DNA of 64,000 nucleotides, taken from positions 1 to 64,000 of the forward strand of contig NZ_JACORT010000012.1 of assembly GCF_014297465.1 (NCBI RefSeq), given 5' to 3'. The DNA comes from Ramlibacter cellulosilyticus (GTDB lineage: Bacteria; Pseudomonadota; Gammaproteobacteria; Burkholderiales; Burkholderiaceae_C). The position numbers were made by a program, and so were the translations under genes. The notes beneath the pieces are model-generated. The model was not told the DNA's origin, made no database searches, and saw nothing but the letters and a program-made list of their open reading frames with translations. Positions 18,761 to 26,934 of the stretch are shown here, in pieces (position 1 is the first letter of the stretch; every line of letters starts with the position of its first letter).

Positions 18761-19824
18761 CAGTGTTCTTCCCCGTGCGGGTCGGCGTAGGAGCGCCAGA
18801 GGAGCACCGGCAGGATCGCGGAGAAGACGATCACTTCCTTGAACGCGCTGGCCCAGAAGGAGCCGAAGCTTTCCAGCAGGCCCACGGCCAGCGCGCCCAC
18901 GAGGGCGAGCGGATAGCTCGAAAGGCCGGCGAACACCGCCGCCACGAACCCCTTGAGGCCGATGAGGAAGCCGCTGTCGTAGAAGACGGTGGTGGTCGGG
19001 CCGATCAGCAGGCCGGACAGCGCTCCGATCAGGGCGGCCATCGTGAAGGCGAGGCGGCCGGCGCCGCTCGACGAGATGCCCATGAGGCGGGCGCCGGCGC
19101 GATTGACCGCGGTGGCGCGCAAGGCCTTGCCGCTCAGCGTGCGCTCGAAGTACAGGTACAGCAGCACGATCAGCGCGATCGACGCCACGAAGATGATGAT
19201 GGTCTGGCCGGGCACGTTGACGGGGCCGGCGGAGAAGCGCTGGTCCCAGAAGCTCGGGTTGCGGAACCCTTCGGCGCCGAAGAAGAACAGGCCCAGGCCC
19301 ACGAGCGCGAAGTGCACGCCGACGGAGACGATCAGCAGCACCAGCACCGACGCGTCCGCGAGCGATTCGTAGGCGAGGCGGTAGATCAGGTTGCCGAAGG
19401 GCGTGACGAGCGCGAGCGTCAGCAGCGCGTAGGCGGCGACGGGCAGCCCGCGCGGCGCGGCCCAGAAAGTGACGAGGGACACGATCACCGGCACGGCGAG
19501 CGTCCTGCCCATCGTCCTGGCGATGCGCGCGGCGCCATGCTTGTGGCGCATGCCGTTGGCGAGATCGGACAGCGCGGCCAGCACGGCCAGCGCGAGCAGG
19601 AACCACACGGTGCCCGGCACCTGCTTGTACCAGGGCGTGTCCGGCAGCTTGGGAGCGATCAGCAGGGCCAGCGTGAGTGCGCCGAACGCGACGAACTCGC
19701 CCTGCGGGATGAAGATGACGCGGGTGACGGCGAACACCAGCACGGTGGCGAGCGCGAGCAGCGCATACACCGCGCCGTTCGTGAGGCCGTCGAGTGCCAG
19801 GATGCCGGCGATGGAGAGATCCAT
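18760..19824 (-). CDS. livH: Branched-chain-type ABC transporter permease LivH
   Basis: 354-aa inner-membrane permease with about nine to ten hydrophobic segments. [19 protein letters not shown] at the N-terminus and [20 protein letters not shown] (the cytoplasmic EAA loop that contacts the ATPase) near 235 are LivH signatures. It is longer than the usual 290-300 aa because of an inserted stretch around residues 60-130. Follows the binding-protein gene after a 134-base gap containing two palindromes. Confidence 0.9.
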   Translation of the reverse strand: MDLSIAGILALDGLTNGAVYALLALATVLVFAVTRVIFIPQGEFVAFGALTLALLIAPKLPDTPWYKQVPGTVWFLLALAVLAALSDLANGMRHKHGAARIARTMGRTLAVPVIVSLVTFWAAPRGLPVAAYALLTLALVTPFGNLIYRLAYESLADASVLVLLIVSVGVHFALVGLGLFFFGAEGFRNPSFWDQRFSAGPVNVPGQTIIIFVASIALIVLLYLYFERTLSGKALRATAVNRAGARLMGISSSGAGRLAFTMAALIGALSGLLIGPTTTVFYDSGFLIGLKGFVAAVFAGLSSYPLALVGALAVGLLESFGSFWASAFKEVIVFSAILPVLLWRSYADPHGEEH

Positions 19825-19837
19825 TGTTTTTCTGGGA

Positions 19838-19928
19838 GGGGCTGGAGGCTAGGGGCTGGGGACTAGGGGAGGGTGTGCGGAAGAAAGAGGCTGTTTCCCT
19901 AGCCCCTAGTCTCTAGCCCCTAGTCCCT
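19838..19928. repeat. CTAGGGG-type inverted repeat, family C (copy 1)
   Basis: Left half contains GGCTAGGGGCTGGGGACTAGGGG, written here as a 3-unit run of CTAGGGG-like blocks; the right half is its complement (CCCTAGCCCCTAGTCTCTAG). The arms are about 30 bases with some mismatches. A second copy lies at 62317-62396. Both copies separate a Liv binding-protein gene from its livH gene. Confidence 0.8.
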
Positions 19929-19956
19929 GTTTGCTGCGCCTTCAGGCGCAGCAAAC
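19929..19956. terminator. Perfect 12-bp hairpin after the binding-protein gene
   Basis: GTTTGCTGCGCC, loop TTCA, GGCGCAGCAAAC. It begins three bases past the binding-protein stop codon on the minus strand. No T-tract follows, so it is better viewed as an mRNA-stabilising stem or partial terminator that keeps the binding protein in excess over the membrane components. Confidence 0.6.
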
Positions 19957-19958
19957 GA

Positions 19959-21095
19959 TCACGGCGCGACGACGAACTTCCCGTCCTTCACCACCAGCAT
20001 CACGCCCGTCTCGTTCGTGTAGCCCCAGTGGTTGTCCTTGGTCCAGTTCATCACGCCGTGCGAGAAGATGGTGCGGCCCATGTTCTCGGTGGCGTCGCGC
20101 AGGGCGTTGCGGAACTCCTGCGTGCCCGGCTTGGCCTTCTTCAGCGCGACCGGCACGATCTTCTCCATGACGATCTCGAAGTCGTAGGAGTGGCCGGCGA
20201 ACTGGTTGCGGGAACCCGCGCCGTTGGCCTTCTCGTACTTGGTCACGAAGTCGATGGAAGCCTTCTTGGAAGGATGGCTGTCGGGCAGCTGCTCGGCGAC
20301 GATGGCGGGGCCGGAAACCACGAAGGTGCCTTCCACGTCCTTGCCGCCGATGCGCACCAGGTCCGGCGTCGCGGCCGCGTGCGTCTGGTAGATCTTGCCC
20401 TTGTAGCCGCGCTCGACGATCGCCTTCTCGGGCATGGCGGCGCCGGAGCCGGTGGCCACGACGACGATCGCGTCCGGGTTGGCCGCCGTCACCTTCAGGG
20501 CCTGCGGCGTGACGCTGGTGTCGGTGCGCGCGAAGCGCTCGGCCACCACGATCTTCATGCCGTTCTTGGCGGTTTCGGCTTCCAGGGCCTTGAGCCACAG
20601 CTCGCCGTACGCGTCGGTGTAGCCGATGAAGCCGATCGTCTTCACGTTCTGCTTCTTCATGTGGTTGACCATGGCGTGGGCCATGACGTCGTTGCCCTGC
20701 GGCAGGCGGAACAGCCACTCGTCCTGGCCGGGCGGCACGCCGACGGGGGACGCGGCGATCTGCAGCGTCTTGCCTTCGGCGGCGACCGGCGCCATGGCGG
20801 CGGCGACCGGGGTCAGCGTGGAGCCGAGGATCACGTCGACCTTGTCTTCCGTGATCAGGCGGCGCGTGTTGCTCACGCCCTTGCCGGGGTCGGAGGCGTC
20901 GTCCAGGACGATCAGGTTGATCTTCTGGCCGGCGATCTCCTTGGGGAACATCTGCAGCTGCTTCTGCATCGGGATGCCGAGGCCGGAGCCGGGGCCCGTC
21001 AGCGACAGCACCACGCCGACGTTGATGTCGGCGAGGGCGGCGGTGGCGGCCGACAGCGCCACGGCAGCGGCGATCAGGCTACGTGCGATTTTCAT
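19959..21095 (-). CDS. Periplasmic ABC substrate-binding protein (LivK-like)
   Basis: 378 aa with a signal peptide about residues 1-22 (KIARSLIAAAVALSAATAALA). Type I periplasmic fold: VGVVLSLTGPGSGLGIPMQ at the start, KVDVILGSTLTPVAAAMAPVA, and IGFIGYTDAYGELWLKALE are characteristic of Leu/Ile/Val-binding proteins. It is the receptor for the livH/livMG/livF importer downstream and follows the SDR gene by 45 bases. Because the operon encodes an esterase and a feruloyl-CoA synthase, the ligand is probably an aromatic acid; relatives binding such compounds are known in Rhodopseudomonas. Confidence 0.9.
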   Translation of the reverse strand: MKIARSLIAAAVALSAATAALADINVGVVLSLTGPGSGLGIPMQKQLQMFPKEIAGQKINLIVLDDASDPGKGVSNTRRLITEDKVDVILGSTLTPVAAAMAPVAAEGKTLQIAASPVGVPPGQDEWLFRLPQGNDVMAHAMVNHMKKQNVKTIGFIGYTDAYGELWLKALEAETAKNGMKIVVAERFARTDTSVTPQALKVTAANPDAIVVVATGSGAAMPEKAIVERGYKGKIYQTHAAATPDLVRIGGKDVEGTFVVSGPAIVAEQLPDSHPSKKASIDFVTKYEKANGAGSRNQFAGHSYDFEIVMEKIVPVALKKAKPGTQEFRNALRDATENMGRTIFSHGVMNWTKDNHWGYTNETGVMLVVKDGKFVVAP

Positions 21096-21140
21096 TGCTT
21101 CTTGTCTCCGTGGGTTGCAGTAAGGAAGGAGGAAAAGTGG

Positions 21141-21905
21141 TCAGCGCGGCGCCATGCGCAGGGCGCCGTCCAGGCGGATCACCTCACCGTTGAGGTGGGA
21201 GTTGGTGACGATATGCGCTGCGAGCCCGGCGAACTCTTCGGGTTTGCCCAGGCGTTGCGGGAAGGGGATGGACTTCGCGAGCGACTCCTGCACCGGCTCC
21301 GGCAGCTGCTTCATCAGCGGCGTGGCGAAGAGGCCTGGCGCGATGGTGCACACGCGGATGCCGTGCTGCGCGAGGTCGCGCGCCATCGGCAGCGTCATGC
21401 CGACGAGGCCGCCCTTGGACGCGCTGTAGGCCTGCTGGCCCACCTGGCCGTCGAAGGCGGCGACCGAGGCGGTGAACACCATGACGCCGCGCTCGTTGTC
21501 GTCCAGCGGTTCCAGCTTCGCGCATTCGGCCGCGAACAGGCGCGAGGCGTTGTAGGTGCCGACCAGGTTGATGTTCACCACGCGCGCGAAATCCTCCAGC
21601 GGCGCGGCGCTGCCGTCCTTCTGCACCACGCGCTTGGCGGTGCCGATGCCGGCGATGTTCATCAGGATGCGGGCGGGGCCGTGCTTCTCCGCCGCCTTCG
21701 CGATGGCCGCGGCCATGCTCTCCGCATTGGTGATGTCGCACTGGCAGGCGACGCCGCCGATCTCGGCAGCGACCTTCTCCGCTTGCGCCAGGTTCACGTC
21801 CAGCACGGCGACCTTGGCGCCCAGGCGCGCGAGTTCGCGCGCGGTGGCTTCGCCCAGGCCGGAGGCGCCGCCGGTGACCAGCGCGGCCTGTCCCTGGATC
21901 TTCAT
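21141..21905 (-). CDS. SDR family oxidoreductase (3-hydroxyacyl-CoA dehydrogenase type)
   Basis: 254-aa NAD(P)-dependent short-chain dehydrogenase. Cofactor motif TGGASGLGEAT (about 10-20), NIAGIG near 87, catalytic Ser in TASVAAF and Tyr/Lys in YSASKGG near 160-164. The loop VVQKDGSAAPLEDFARVV and ending NGEVIRLDGALRMAP resemble type II 3-hydroxyacyl-CoA dehydrogenases. Start overlaps the end of the feruloyl-CoA synthase (ATGA). It could oxidise the beta-hydroxy side chain formed by the crotonase, giving a CoA-dependent beta-oxidation route for hydroxycinnamates. Confidence 0.88.
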   Translation of the reverse strand: MKIQGQAALVTGGASGLGEATARELARLGAKVAVLDVNLAQAEKVAAEIGGVACQCDITNAESMAAAIAKAAEKHGPARILMNIAGIGTAKRVVQKDGSAAPLEDFARVVNINLVGTYNASRLFAAECAKLEPLDDNERGVMVFTASVAAFDGQVGQQAYSASKGGLVGMTLPMARDLAQHGIRVCTIAPGLFATPLMKQLPEPVQESLAKSIPFPQRLGKPEEFAGLAAHIVTNSHLNGEVIRLDGALRMAPR

Positions 21906-23776
21906 GCTTTCTCCTTCTGCGGTTTCAGGGTGAAGGGCAGGCGGTCGTCGTGGAAGGCCTGCACCAGCGCGTCGCGGTGCTTGAGCACCGACCGCTGGTT
22001 GATGGAGCCCTTGTCCGTGACCTCGCCCTTGTCGATGGAAGGCGGCTCGTCCATCAGGTGCAGCCGCGCGACGCGGTTGGCGCTGCCGGTGGCCTGCTTC
22101 GAGAGGGCGTTCACGACGTCCTGGAAGTGGTCCTGCACCGCGGCGCTCTCCAGCACCTCGCGCAGCGGCGCGTCGGCGCCCAGGTGCGGCGCGAGCTGGC
22201 GGATCTTGGGCGTGGGAAAGATCAGGGCGCCGACCTCGTTGCGGTTGAGGCCGGTGATCACGGCGTCCCAGATGTAGGGTGCGCCGGCCGCGATGATCTT
22301 CGCGCGCAGCGGGCCCACGCTCACGAAGGTGCCGGTGGCGAGCTTGAAGTCCTCGGCGATGCGGCCGTCGAACTTCAGTCCCTTGTGGATGTCGTTCTCG
22401 TCGATCCAGAGCACGGCGTCGCCGGTGCAGAAGAAGCCTTCCTCGTCGAAGGACTCCGCGCTCGCTTCCGCGTTGCGCCAGTAGCCCGGCGTGACGTTGG
22501 GGCCCTTGTAGCGGATCTCGGTCTTGCCCTCGGTCGGCACGAGCTTGAGCTCCATGCCGGGCGTGGGCAGGCCCAGGTAGCCGGACTTCACCTCGGGGCT
22601 GGTGATGAACACGGCGAAGGGCGAGGATTCGGTCATGCCCAGGCCGGTGCCCATCACGATGCGTTCGCCGATCTCCGCTTCCTGCACCTCGTGCAGCAGG
22701 TCCCACACCGGCTGCGCGAGCGCGGCGCCGGCGTAGAAGAACATGCGCACGCGCGACAGCAGCTTCCTGCGCAGCACCGGGTCGGCCTTCATCGCGTGCG
22801 CCACCATCTCGAAGCCGGTGGGCACGTTGAAGTAGACGGTGGGCGCGATCTCGCGCAGGTTGCGCAGGGTCTCGTGGATCAGCGCCGGCGTCGGCTTGCC
22901 GTCGTCGATGTAGTAGGTGCCGCCGTTGTAGATCGTGAGGCCGATGTTGTGGTTGCCGCCGAAGGTGTGGTTCCAGGGCAGCCAGTCCACCAGCACCGGA
23001 GGCTCCTCGGCCAGCACGGGCATCGACTGCCGCATCTGCTGCTGGTTGGCGCACCACATGCCGTGCGTGTTGATCACGGCTTTCGGCAGCTTGGTGGAGC
23101 CGGAGGTGAAGAGGAACTTCGTGATCGTGTCCGGGCCCGTTGCCGCCATCGCCGCGTCGACCTTGGCGGTGGGCGGCGTCGCGAGCAACTCCTGCCAGCG
23201 CGTGGTCTGGCGGCCCTCGATCTCGCCTTCGGCGAGCACGACCTCGACGTCGTCCGGCACCGCCGCCAGGATCGCCTTGCCGTACGCCCTGGCATCCGTG
23301 GTGAACACGAGGCCGGGCGTCAGCGTCTGCAGCACGTGGCGCAGCTTGTCGTAGTCCTGGCTCACGGTGGAATAGGCCGAGGACACGGGGGAGTAGGGGA
23401 TGCCGGCGTAGAGGCAGCCGAGCGCGATCAGCGCATGCTCCAGGCTGTTCTCGCACAGGATCGCCACGGGACGCTCGGCGGACAGGCCGCGATCGAGCAG
23501 CGCCTGCCCGATGCTGCGCGCGTGCTCCAGCGCCTGGCGATAGGTGACCTGCAGCCACTCGCCGCGGCTGCCGTCGGCGAGGCGCTCGCGCCGCGCCATG
23601 AAGACGCGGTCCGGCGCGGTTTCCGCCCAGTGCACCAGGCGGTCGGTCATGCGGTTCGCGTACGGTTCCAGCGGCGGCTCGGCGCGCAGGTACTGCGTGC
23701 CGCCGGCCTGGCCTTGCAGCACGCCGCGCGTCACGCCGAACTTCAGGGGGCGGTAGCGGATGTCGCCACTCTTCAT
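21902..23776 (-). CDS. fcs: Feruloyl-CoA synthase (ANL superfamily acyl-CoA ligase)
   Basis: 624-aa adenylate-forming ligase that activates aromatic acids with ATP and CoA. P-loop FTSGSTKLPKAVINTHG near residue 230, adenylation motif GLGMTESSPFAVF near 375, and TGDAVLWIDENDIHKGLKFDGRIAEDFKL near 455 (aspartate that binds ribose, then hinge). Large size and the N-terminal block MKSGDIRYRPLKFG match the proteins annotated feruloyl-CoA synthase in Burkholderiales, but the true substrate could be another hydroxycinnamate or a phenylpropanoid acid. Lies between crotonase (24-base gap) and SDR (4-base overlap). Confidence 0.82.
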   Translation of the reverse strand: MKSGDIRYRPLKFGVTRGVLQGQAGGTQYLRAEPPLEPYANRMTDRLVHWAETAPDRVFMARRERLADGSRGEWLQVTYRQALEHARSIGQALLDRGLSAERPVAILCENSLEHALIALGCLYAGIPYSPVSSAYSTVSQDYDKLRHVLQTLTPGLVFTTDARAYGKAILAAVPDDVEVVLAEGEIEGRQTTRWQELLATPPTAKVDAAMAATGPDTITKFLFTSGSTKLPKAVINTHGMWCANQQQMRQSMPVLAEEPPVLVDWLPWNHTFGGNHNIGLTIYNGGTYYIDDGKPTPALIHETLRNLREIAPTVYFNVPTGFEMVAHAMKADPVLRRKLLSRVRMFFYAGAALAQPVWDLLHEVQEAEIGERIVMGTGLGMTESSPFAVFITSPEVKSGYLGLPTPGMELKLVPTEGKTEIRYKGPNVTPGYWRNAEASAESFDEEGFFCTGDAVLWIDENDIHKGLKFDGRIAEDFKLATGTFVSVGPLRAKIIAAGAPYIWDAVITGLNRNEVGALIFPTPKIRQLAPHLGADAPLREVLESAAVQDHFQDVVNALSKQATGSANRVARLHLMDEPPSIDKGEVTDKGSINQRSVLKHRDALVQAFHDDRLPFTLKPQKEKA

Positions 23777-23800
23777 GGACTCGTCTCCTCCGGGGCCGCG

Positions 23801-24577
23801 TCAGCTCTTGCCGACCTTGGCGGCGCGGCCTTCGAGGAAGTCGCGCACGCGCTGCTTGGCTTCCGGCGCGCTCTGCGCGATGGCGGCCATCAGAGCTTCG
23901 GTCAGGAAGCCCTGGTCGGCGGGCTGTTCGGCGATGCGCGGCAGGGCGTGCATCAGGGCGTAGTTGGTGAGCGGCGCGTTCTGGGCGACGCGCTTGGCGA
24001 GCTCCACGGCCTTGGCCGTCGCCTGGCCCTGCGGCACGAGGTACTGCGCGAAGCCGGCGCGCTCGCCGTCCTCGGCGTTGTAGACGCGGCCGGTCAGCAT
24101 CATGTCGGTCATGCGCGCGGCGCCGATCAGGCGCGGGATGCGCACCGCGCCGCCGCCGCCCACGAAGATGCCGCGCGAGCCTTCGGGCAGCGCGTAGAAC
24201 GTCGTCGCGTCCGCCACGCGGATGTGGCACGCGGCCGCGAGCTCGAGGCCGCCGCCGACCACCGCGCCGTGCAGCGCGGCAATGACCGGCACGGGGCCGT
24301 ACTGCACTTCTTCCAGGGCCGCGTGCCACATGCGCGAGTGGTGCAGGCCGGCGCCCGCGTCGCGCTCCTTCAGTTCGGAGAGGTCGAGGCCGGCGCAGAA
24401 GTGGTCGCCCGTGCCGTCGAGCACGGCGGCGCGGACGGTCTTGGGCAGGGTCTCGAAGGTGTTGCGGACGGCGAGGATCAGCCCGTCCGAAAGGGCATTG
24501 CGCTTGCCCGGGCGGTTCAGGCGCACGATGGCGACTTCACCGTCGATCTCGAGCTGGATGTCTTGGTTGGGGCTCAT
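23801..24577 (-). CDS. Enoyl-CoA hydratase/isomerase (crotonase)
   Basis: 258 aa. Oxyanion-hole segments FCAGLDLSEL near residue 65 and HGAVVGGGLELAAACHI near 110, then ATTFYALPEGSRGIFVGGGG with the Glu that normally acts as catalytic base. It begins the large minus-strand operon and diverges from the amidohydrolase at 24683. In a feruloyl-CoA context it could hydrate the double bond (and in the ECH type cleave to an aldehyde and acetyl-CoA); since an SDR dehydrogenase follows, simple hydration is at least as likely. No aldehyde dehydrogenase is encoded nearby. Confidence 0.88.
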   Translation of the reverse strand: MSPNQDIQLEIDGEVAIVRLNRPGKRNALSDGLILAVRNTFETLPKTVRAAVLDGTGDHFCAGLDLSELKERDAGAGLHHSRMWHAALEEVQYGPVPVIAALHGAVVGGGLELAAACHIRVADATTFYALPEGSRGIFVGGGGAVRIPRLIGAARMTDMMLTGRVYNAEDGERAGFAQYLVPQGQATAKAVELAKRVAQNAPLTNYALMHALPRIAEQPADQGFLTEALMAAIAQSAPEAKQRVRDFLEGRAAKVGKS

Positions 24578-24601
24578 GGGGACGTTTGCGGAGTGGGCGG
24601 A

Positions 24602-24621
24602 TTATTTGTTATAAACAATAA
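24602..24621. promoter_or_regulatory. Near-palindrome in the divergent crotonase/amidohydrolase promoter (candidate MarR operator)
   Basis: TTATTTGTTATAAACAATAA is self-complementary at 16 of 20 positions. It is the most AT-rich stretch for many kilobases and sits 24 bases before the crotonase ATG (minus) and 62 bases before the amidohydrolase ATG (plus). MarR proteins commonly bind such inverted repeats of this size; the MarR gene at the end of the operon is the obvious partner. Confidence 0.55.
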
Positions 24622-24640
24622 CCAACTCAATGCTTTCCGC

Positions 24641-24658
24641 CCTAGGGCTTACCCTAGG
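24641..24658. promoter_or_regulatory. Perfect 7-bp palindrome CCTAGGG-N4-CCCTAGG
   Basis: The arms are exact complements around CTTA, 24 bases upstream of the amidohydrolase ATG and after the AT-rich palindrome. It could be a second operator or the start of the amidohydrolase leader. The CTAGGG core also recurs in the family C repeats near the liv genes, which may be coincidence. Confidence 0.4.
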
Positions 24659-24682
24659 ATCGGCACGAATCCGGAGACACAG

Positions 24683-25558
24683 ATGGACCACGCCAACCTC
24701 ATCGCCATCGACGTGCACACGCACGCCGAAGTCAGCTGCTGGAACCCCTTCGACAACTACGGCGAGGAGTACGACCGCGCGGCCGACAAGTACTTCCGCA
24801 GCAACCGCCGTCCCTCGATCGCCGAGACGATCGCGTACTACCGCGAACGCAGGATCGGCCTCGTGATGTTCACGGTGGACAGCGAATCGAAGCTGGGCCG
24901 CCGCCGCATCCCCAACGAGGAGATCGCGCAGGCCGCGCGCGACAACAGCGACATGATGGTGGCCTTCGCGAGCATCGACCCGCACAAGGGCAAGATGGGC
25001 GCGCGCGAGGCCGAACGGCTGATCAAGGAAGAAGGCGTCAGGGGCTTCAAGTTCCACCCGACGGTGCAGGGCTACCACCCGTACGACAAGATGGCCTGGC
25101 CGATCTACGAGGTGATCAACCACTACAAGATGCCGACGATCTTCCACACGGGCCACAGCGGCATCGGCTCGGGCATGCGTTGCGGCGGCGGCCTGCGCCT
25201 CGAGTACAGCAACCCCATGCACCTCGACGACGTGGCGATCGACTTCCCCGACATGCAGATCGTCATGGCGCATCCCAGCTTCCCCTGGCAGGACGAGGCG
25301 CTGTCGGTGGCGACGCACAAGCCGAACGTGTGGATCGACCTCTCCGGCTGGAGCCCGAAGTACTTCCCGAAGCAGCTGGTGCAGTACGCGAACACGCTGC
25401 TGAAGGACCGCATCCTGTTCGGCAGCGACTACCCGCTGATCACGCCCGATCGCTGGATGAAGGACTTCGAGGAAGCCGGCTTCAAGCCGGAAGTGATGCC
25501 CGGCATCCTGAAGGGCAACGCGGTCCGGCTGCTCGGACTCGACCAGCCGAAGGCTTGA
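24683..25558 (+). CDS. Amidohydrolase family protein (amidohydrolase_2 / ACMSD-like)
   Basis: 291-aa metal-dependent TIM-barrel hydrolase or decarboxylase. Metal ligands: DVHTHAE (HxH, about residues 10-12), FKFHPT near 113, IFHTGHSG near 150, MAHPSFPW near 195 and GSDYPL near 245. This ligand order fits the group containing ACMSD, gamma-resorcylate decarboxylase and LigJ-like hydratases. Start at ATG 24683 (MDHANLI) directly opposes the crotonase gene, sharing its regulatory region, so it probably acts on an aromatic or ring-derived product of the same pathway. Confidence 0.87.
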   Translation: MDHANLIAIDVHTHAEVSCWNPFDNYGEEYDRAADKYFRSNRRPSIAETIAYYRERRIGLVMFTVDSESKLGRRRIPNEEIAQAARDNSDMMVAFASIDPHKGKMGAREAERLIKEEGVRGFKFHPTVQGYHPYDKMAWPIYEVINHYKMPTIFHTGHSGIGSGMRCGGGLRLEYSNPMHLDDVAIDFPDMQIVMAHPSFPWQDEALSVATHKPNVWIDLSGWSPKYFPKQLVQYANTLLKDRILFGSDYPLITPDRWMKDFEEAGFKPEVMPGILKGNAVRLLGLDQPKA

Positions 25559-25889
25559 TGCCATGGGCGAGGACTTCTTCCGGAGCCTCGCCCGCCGTGC
25601 ACGACCGGATCGGTGGGGTTCGCTGGCGCTCACCGTCCGACGCTTCGCGTCGCCACCCTACAAGGCGGGACCGGTCTGCGCGTTGTAGGGTGGTGCGGCG
25701 CCAGCCGCAGGCGGTGAGCAACGCGAACCCCACCGATCCCCGCTCACCACCCCCGCTCGGCAGCCACTCCTCCACATCCGCCAGCCGATCCGACCCCCAG
25801 AGCGGCTCGTCGTCGACCCAGTCCATCGCCCGCGCCGGCGGCAGCGGATTGCCGCCATAGGGCGAGATGAACTCGAAATGGAAGAGCAT
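25482..25889 (-). pseudogene. Doubtful open frame, possible gene fragment
   Basis: Minus-strand frame starting MLFHFEFISPYGG. The first dozen residues recall the N-terminus of DsbA-like 2-hydroxychromene-2-carboxylate isomerases (FxFxSPY), but the following 35 residues do not continue that fold and the frame then runs through the family B repeat and antisense into the amidohydrolase gene. If real, it is a remnant truncated by the repeat. Low confidence. Confidence 0.2.
25607..25739. repeat. Dispersed palindromic repeat, family B (copy 1)
   Basis: The left arm runs GGATCGGTGGGGTTCGCTGG on to GCCACCCTACAA; the right arm TTGTAGGGTGGTGCGGCGCC on to GAACCCCACCGATCC. Ends are strictly complementary for about 16 bases and the centre pairs imperfectly. 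A related element is at 59634-59732. The 25559-26049 gap holds this repeat, then 25740-25889 with a doubtful minus-strand fragment, then a plain AT-neutral stretch with no gene I can support. Confidence 0.88.
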
Positions 25890-26049
25890 GGGAGGCACCT
25901 TGGACCTGGCTTAGCAGTAACACGGCGGTGCGCCGCAGCCTACGCGCGGATGCGCCGCGCGCGCACCCGCCGGCTGCAACTCCGCGACACCGGCGGGTTC
26001 TAATCCCCATGGACCAGCTGAAAGCCAGCGGAGGGAGGGGCCCTCACTG

Positions 26050-26934
26050 ATGGTGGACTACCTCATCGGCGTCGATGGCGGTGGCAGTGGCACCCGTGCG
26101 CTCGTCCATTCCGTGCGCGGCGGCGTCGTGGGCACCGGATCCGCCGGTCCCTCGGCGCTGCAGCAAGGCGTCCCGCAGGCCTGGGACAACGTGCTGGCGG
26201 CCGTGCGTCAGGCGTTCACGTCCGCCGGTCGCGACGTTCCGGCCTGGGATCGCTGCGTGCTCGCGGCCGGGCTCTCCGGCGTGAGCCATGCGCCGTGGCG
26301 CGACGCCTTCCTGGCCCGGGACCCCGGCTTTGCCGCGCTGGATGCCGAAACCGATTCCTTCACCATGCTGATGGGCGCCCACGGCGGCCAGCCCGGCGCC
26401 ATCCTCATCGCCGGCACCGGCAGCATCGCCGAAGCCCTCCGCGCCGACGGCTCCCGCGCTACAGTCGGCGGATGGGGGTTCCGCGTGGATGACGAAGGCA
26501 GCGGCGGCTGGCTCGGCCTGCAGGCCGTGCGCCACGGCCTGGCCGCCTTCGACGGCCGCGCCAACACGAGCCCGCTCGCGCGCCGCGTCTGGATGCATTG
26601 CGGCGACGAGCGCGAGACGCTGCAGGAATGGTGCGGCAGCGCCGGCCAGTTCGAGTTCGCCCAGCTCGCCCGCGCCGTGTTCGAGTGCGAGGAGAGCGAC
26701 CCCGTCGCGAGCCGCCTGCTCGCGCAGGCCACGTCCGCGCTGGAAGAACTGGCGCTCGCCATCGATCCGCGCGGCCGCCTGCCGCTGGCGGTGGCGGGCA
26801 GCATCGGCGAACGCCTCGCCCCGCGCATGCGCCCCTTCGTGCGCAGCCGCATCGTGCCCGCCCAGGCCGGCCCCGCCGAAGGCGCCCTGATGCTGGCCCG
26901 CGCCCTCCGGAAAGAGACGGAAGCCGCCCTGTGA
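26050..26934 (+). CDS. BadF/BadG/BcrA/BcrD family kinase, probable N-acetylglucosamine kinase
   Basis: 294-aa member of the ASKHA ATPase fold. Phosphate-1 loop GVDGGGSGTRALVHS at the N-terminus, phosphate-2 region LIAGTGSIAEALRADG near 115 and GGWGFRVDDEGSGGWLGLQA, typical of GlcNAc kinases in this family. GGAGGGAGGGG precedes the ATG. Its stop overlaps the GTG start of nagA, making a three-gene amino-sugar operon. It would phosphorylate free GlcNAc or GlcN in the cytoplasm, replacing PTS phosphorylation. Confidence 0.85.
   Translation: MVDYLIGVDGGGSGTRALVHSVRGGVVGTGSAGPSALQQGVPQAWDNVLAAVRQAFTSAGRDVPAWDRCVLAAGLSGVSHAPWRDAFLARDPGFAALDAETDSFTMLMGAHGGQPGAILIAGTGSIAEALRADGSRATVGGWGFRVDDEGSGGWLGLQAVRHGLAAFDGRANTSPLARRVWMHCGDERETLQEWCGSAGQFEFAQLARAVFECEESDPVASRLLAQATSALEELALAIDPRGRLPLAVAGSIGERLAPRMRPFVRSRIVPAQAGPAEGALMLARALRKETEAAL

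Noticed and set aside
21950-24682. A very long plus-strand frame running through the feruloyl-CoA synthase and crotonase genes into the amidohydrolase.
   Set aside because: Only its last 291 codons (from 24683) encode a recognisable protein; the rest mirrors minus-strand genes.
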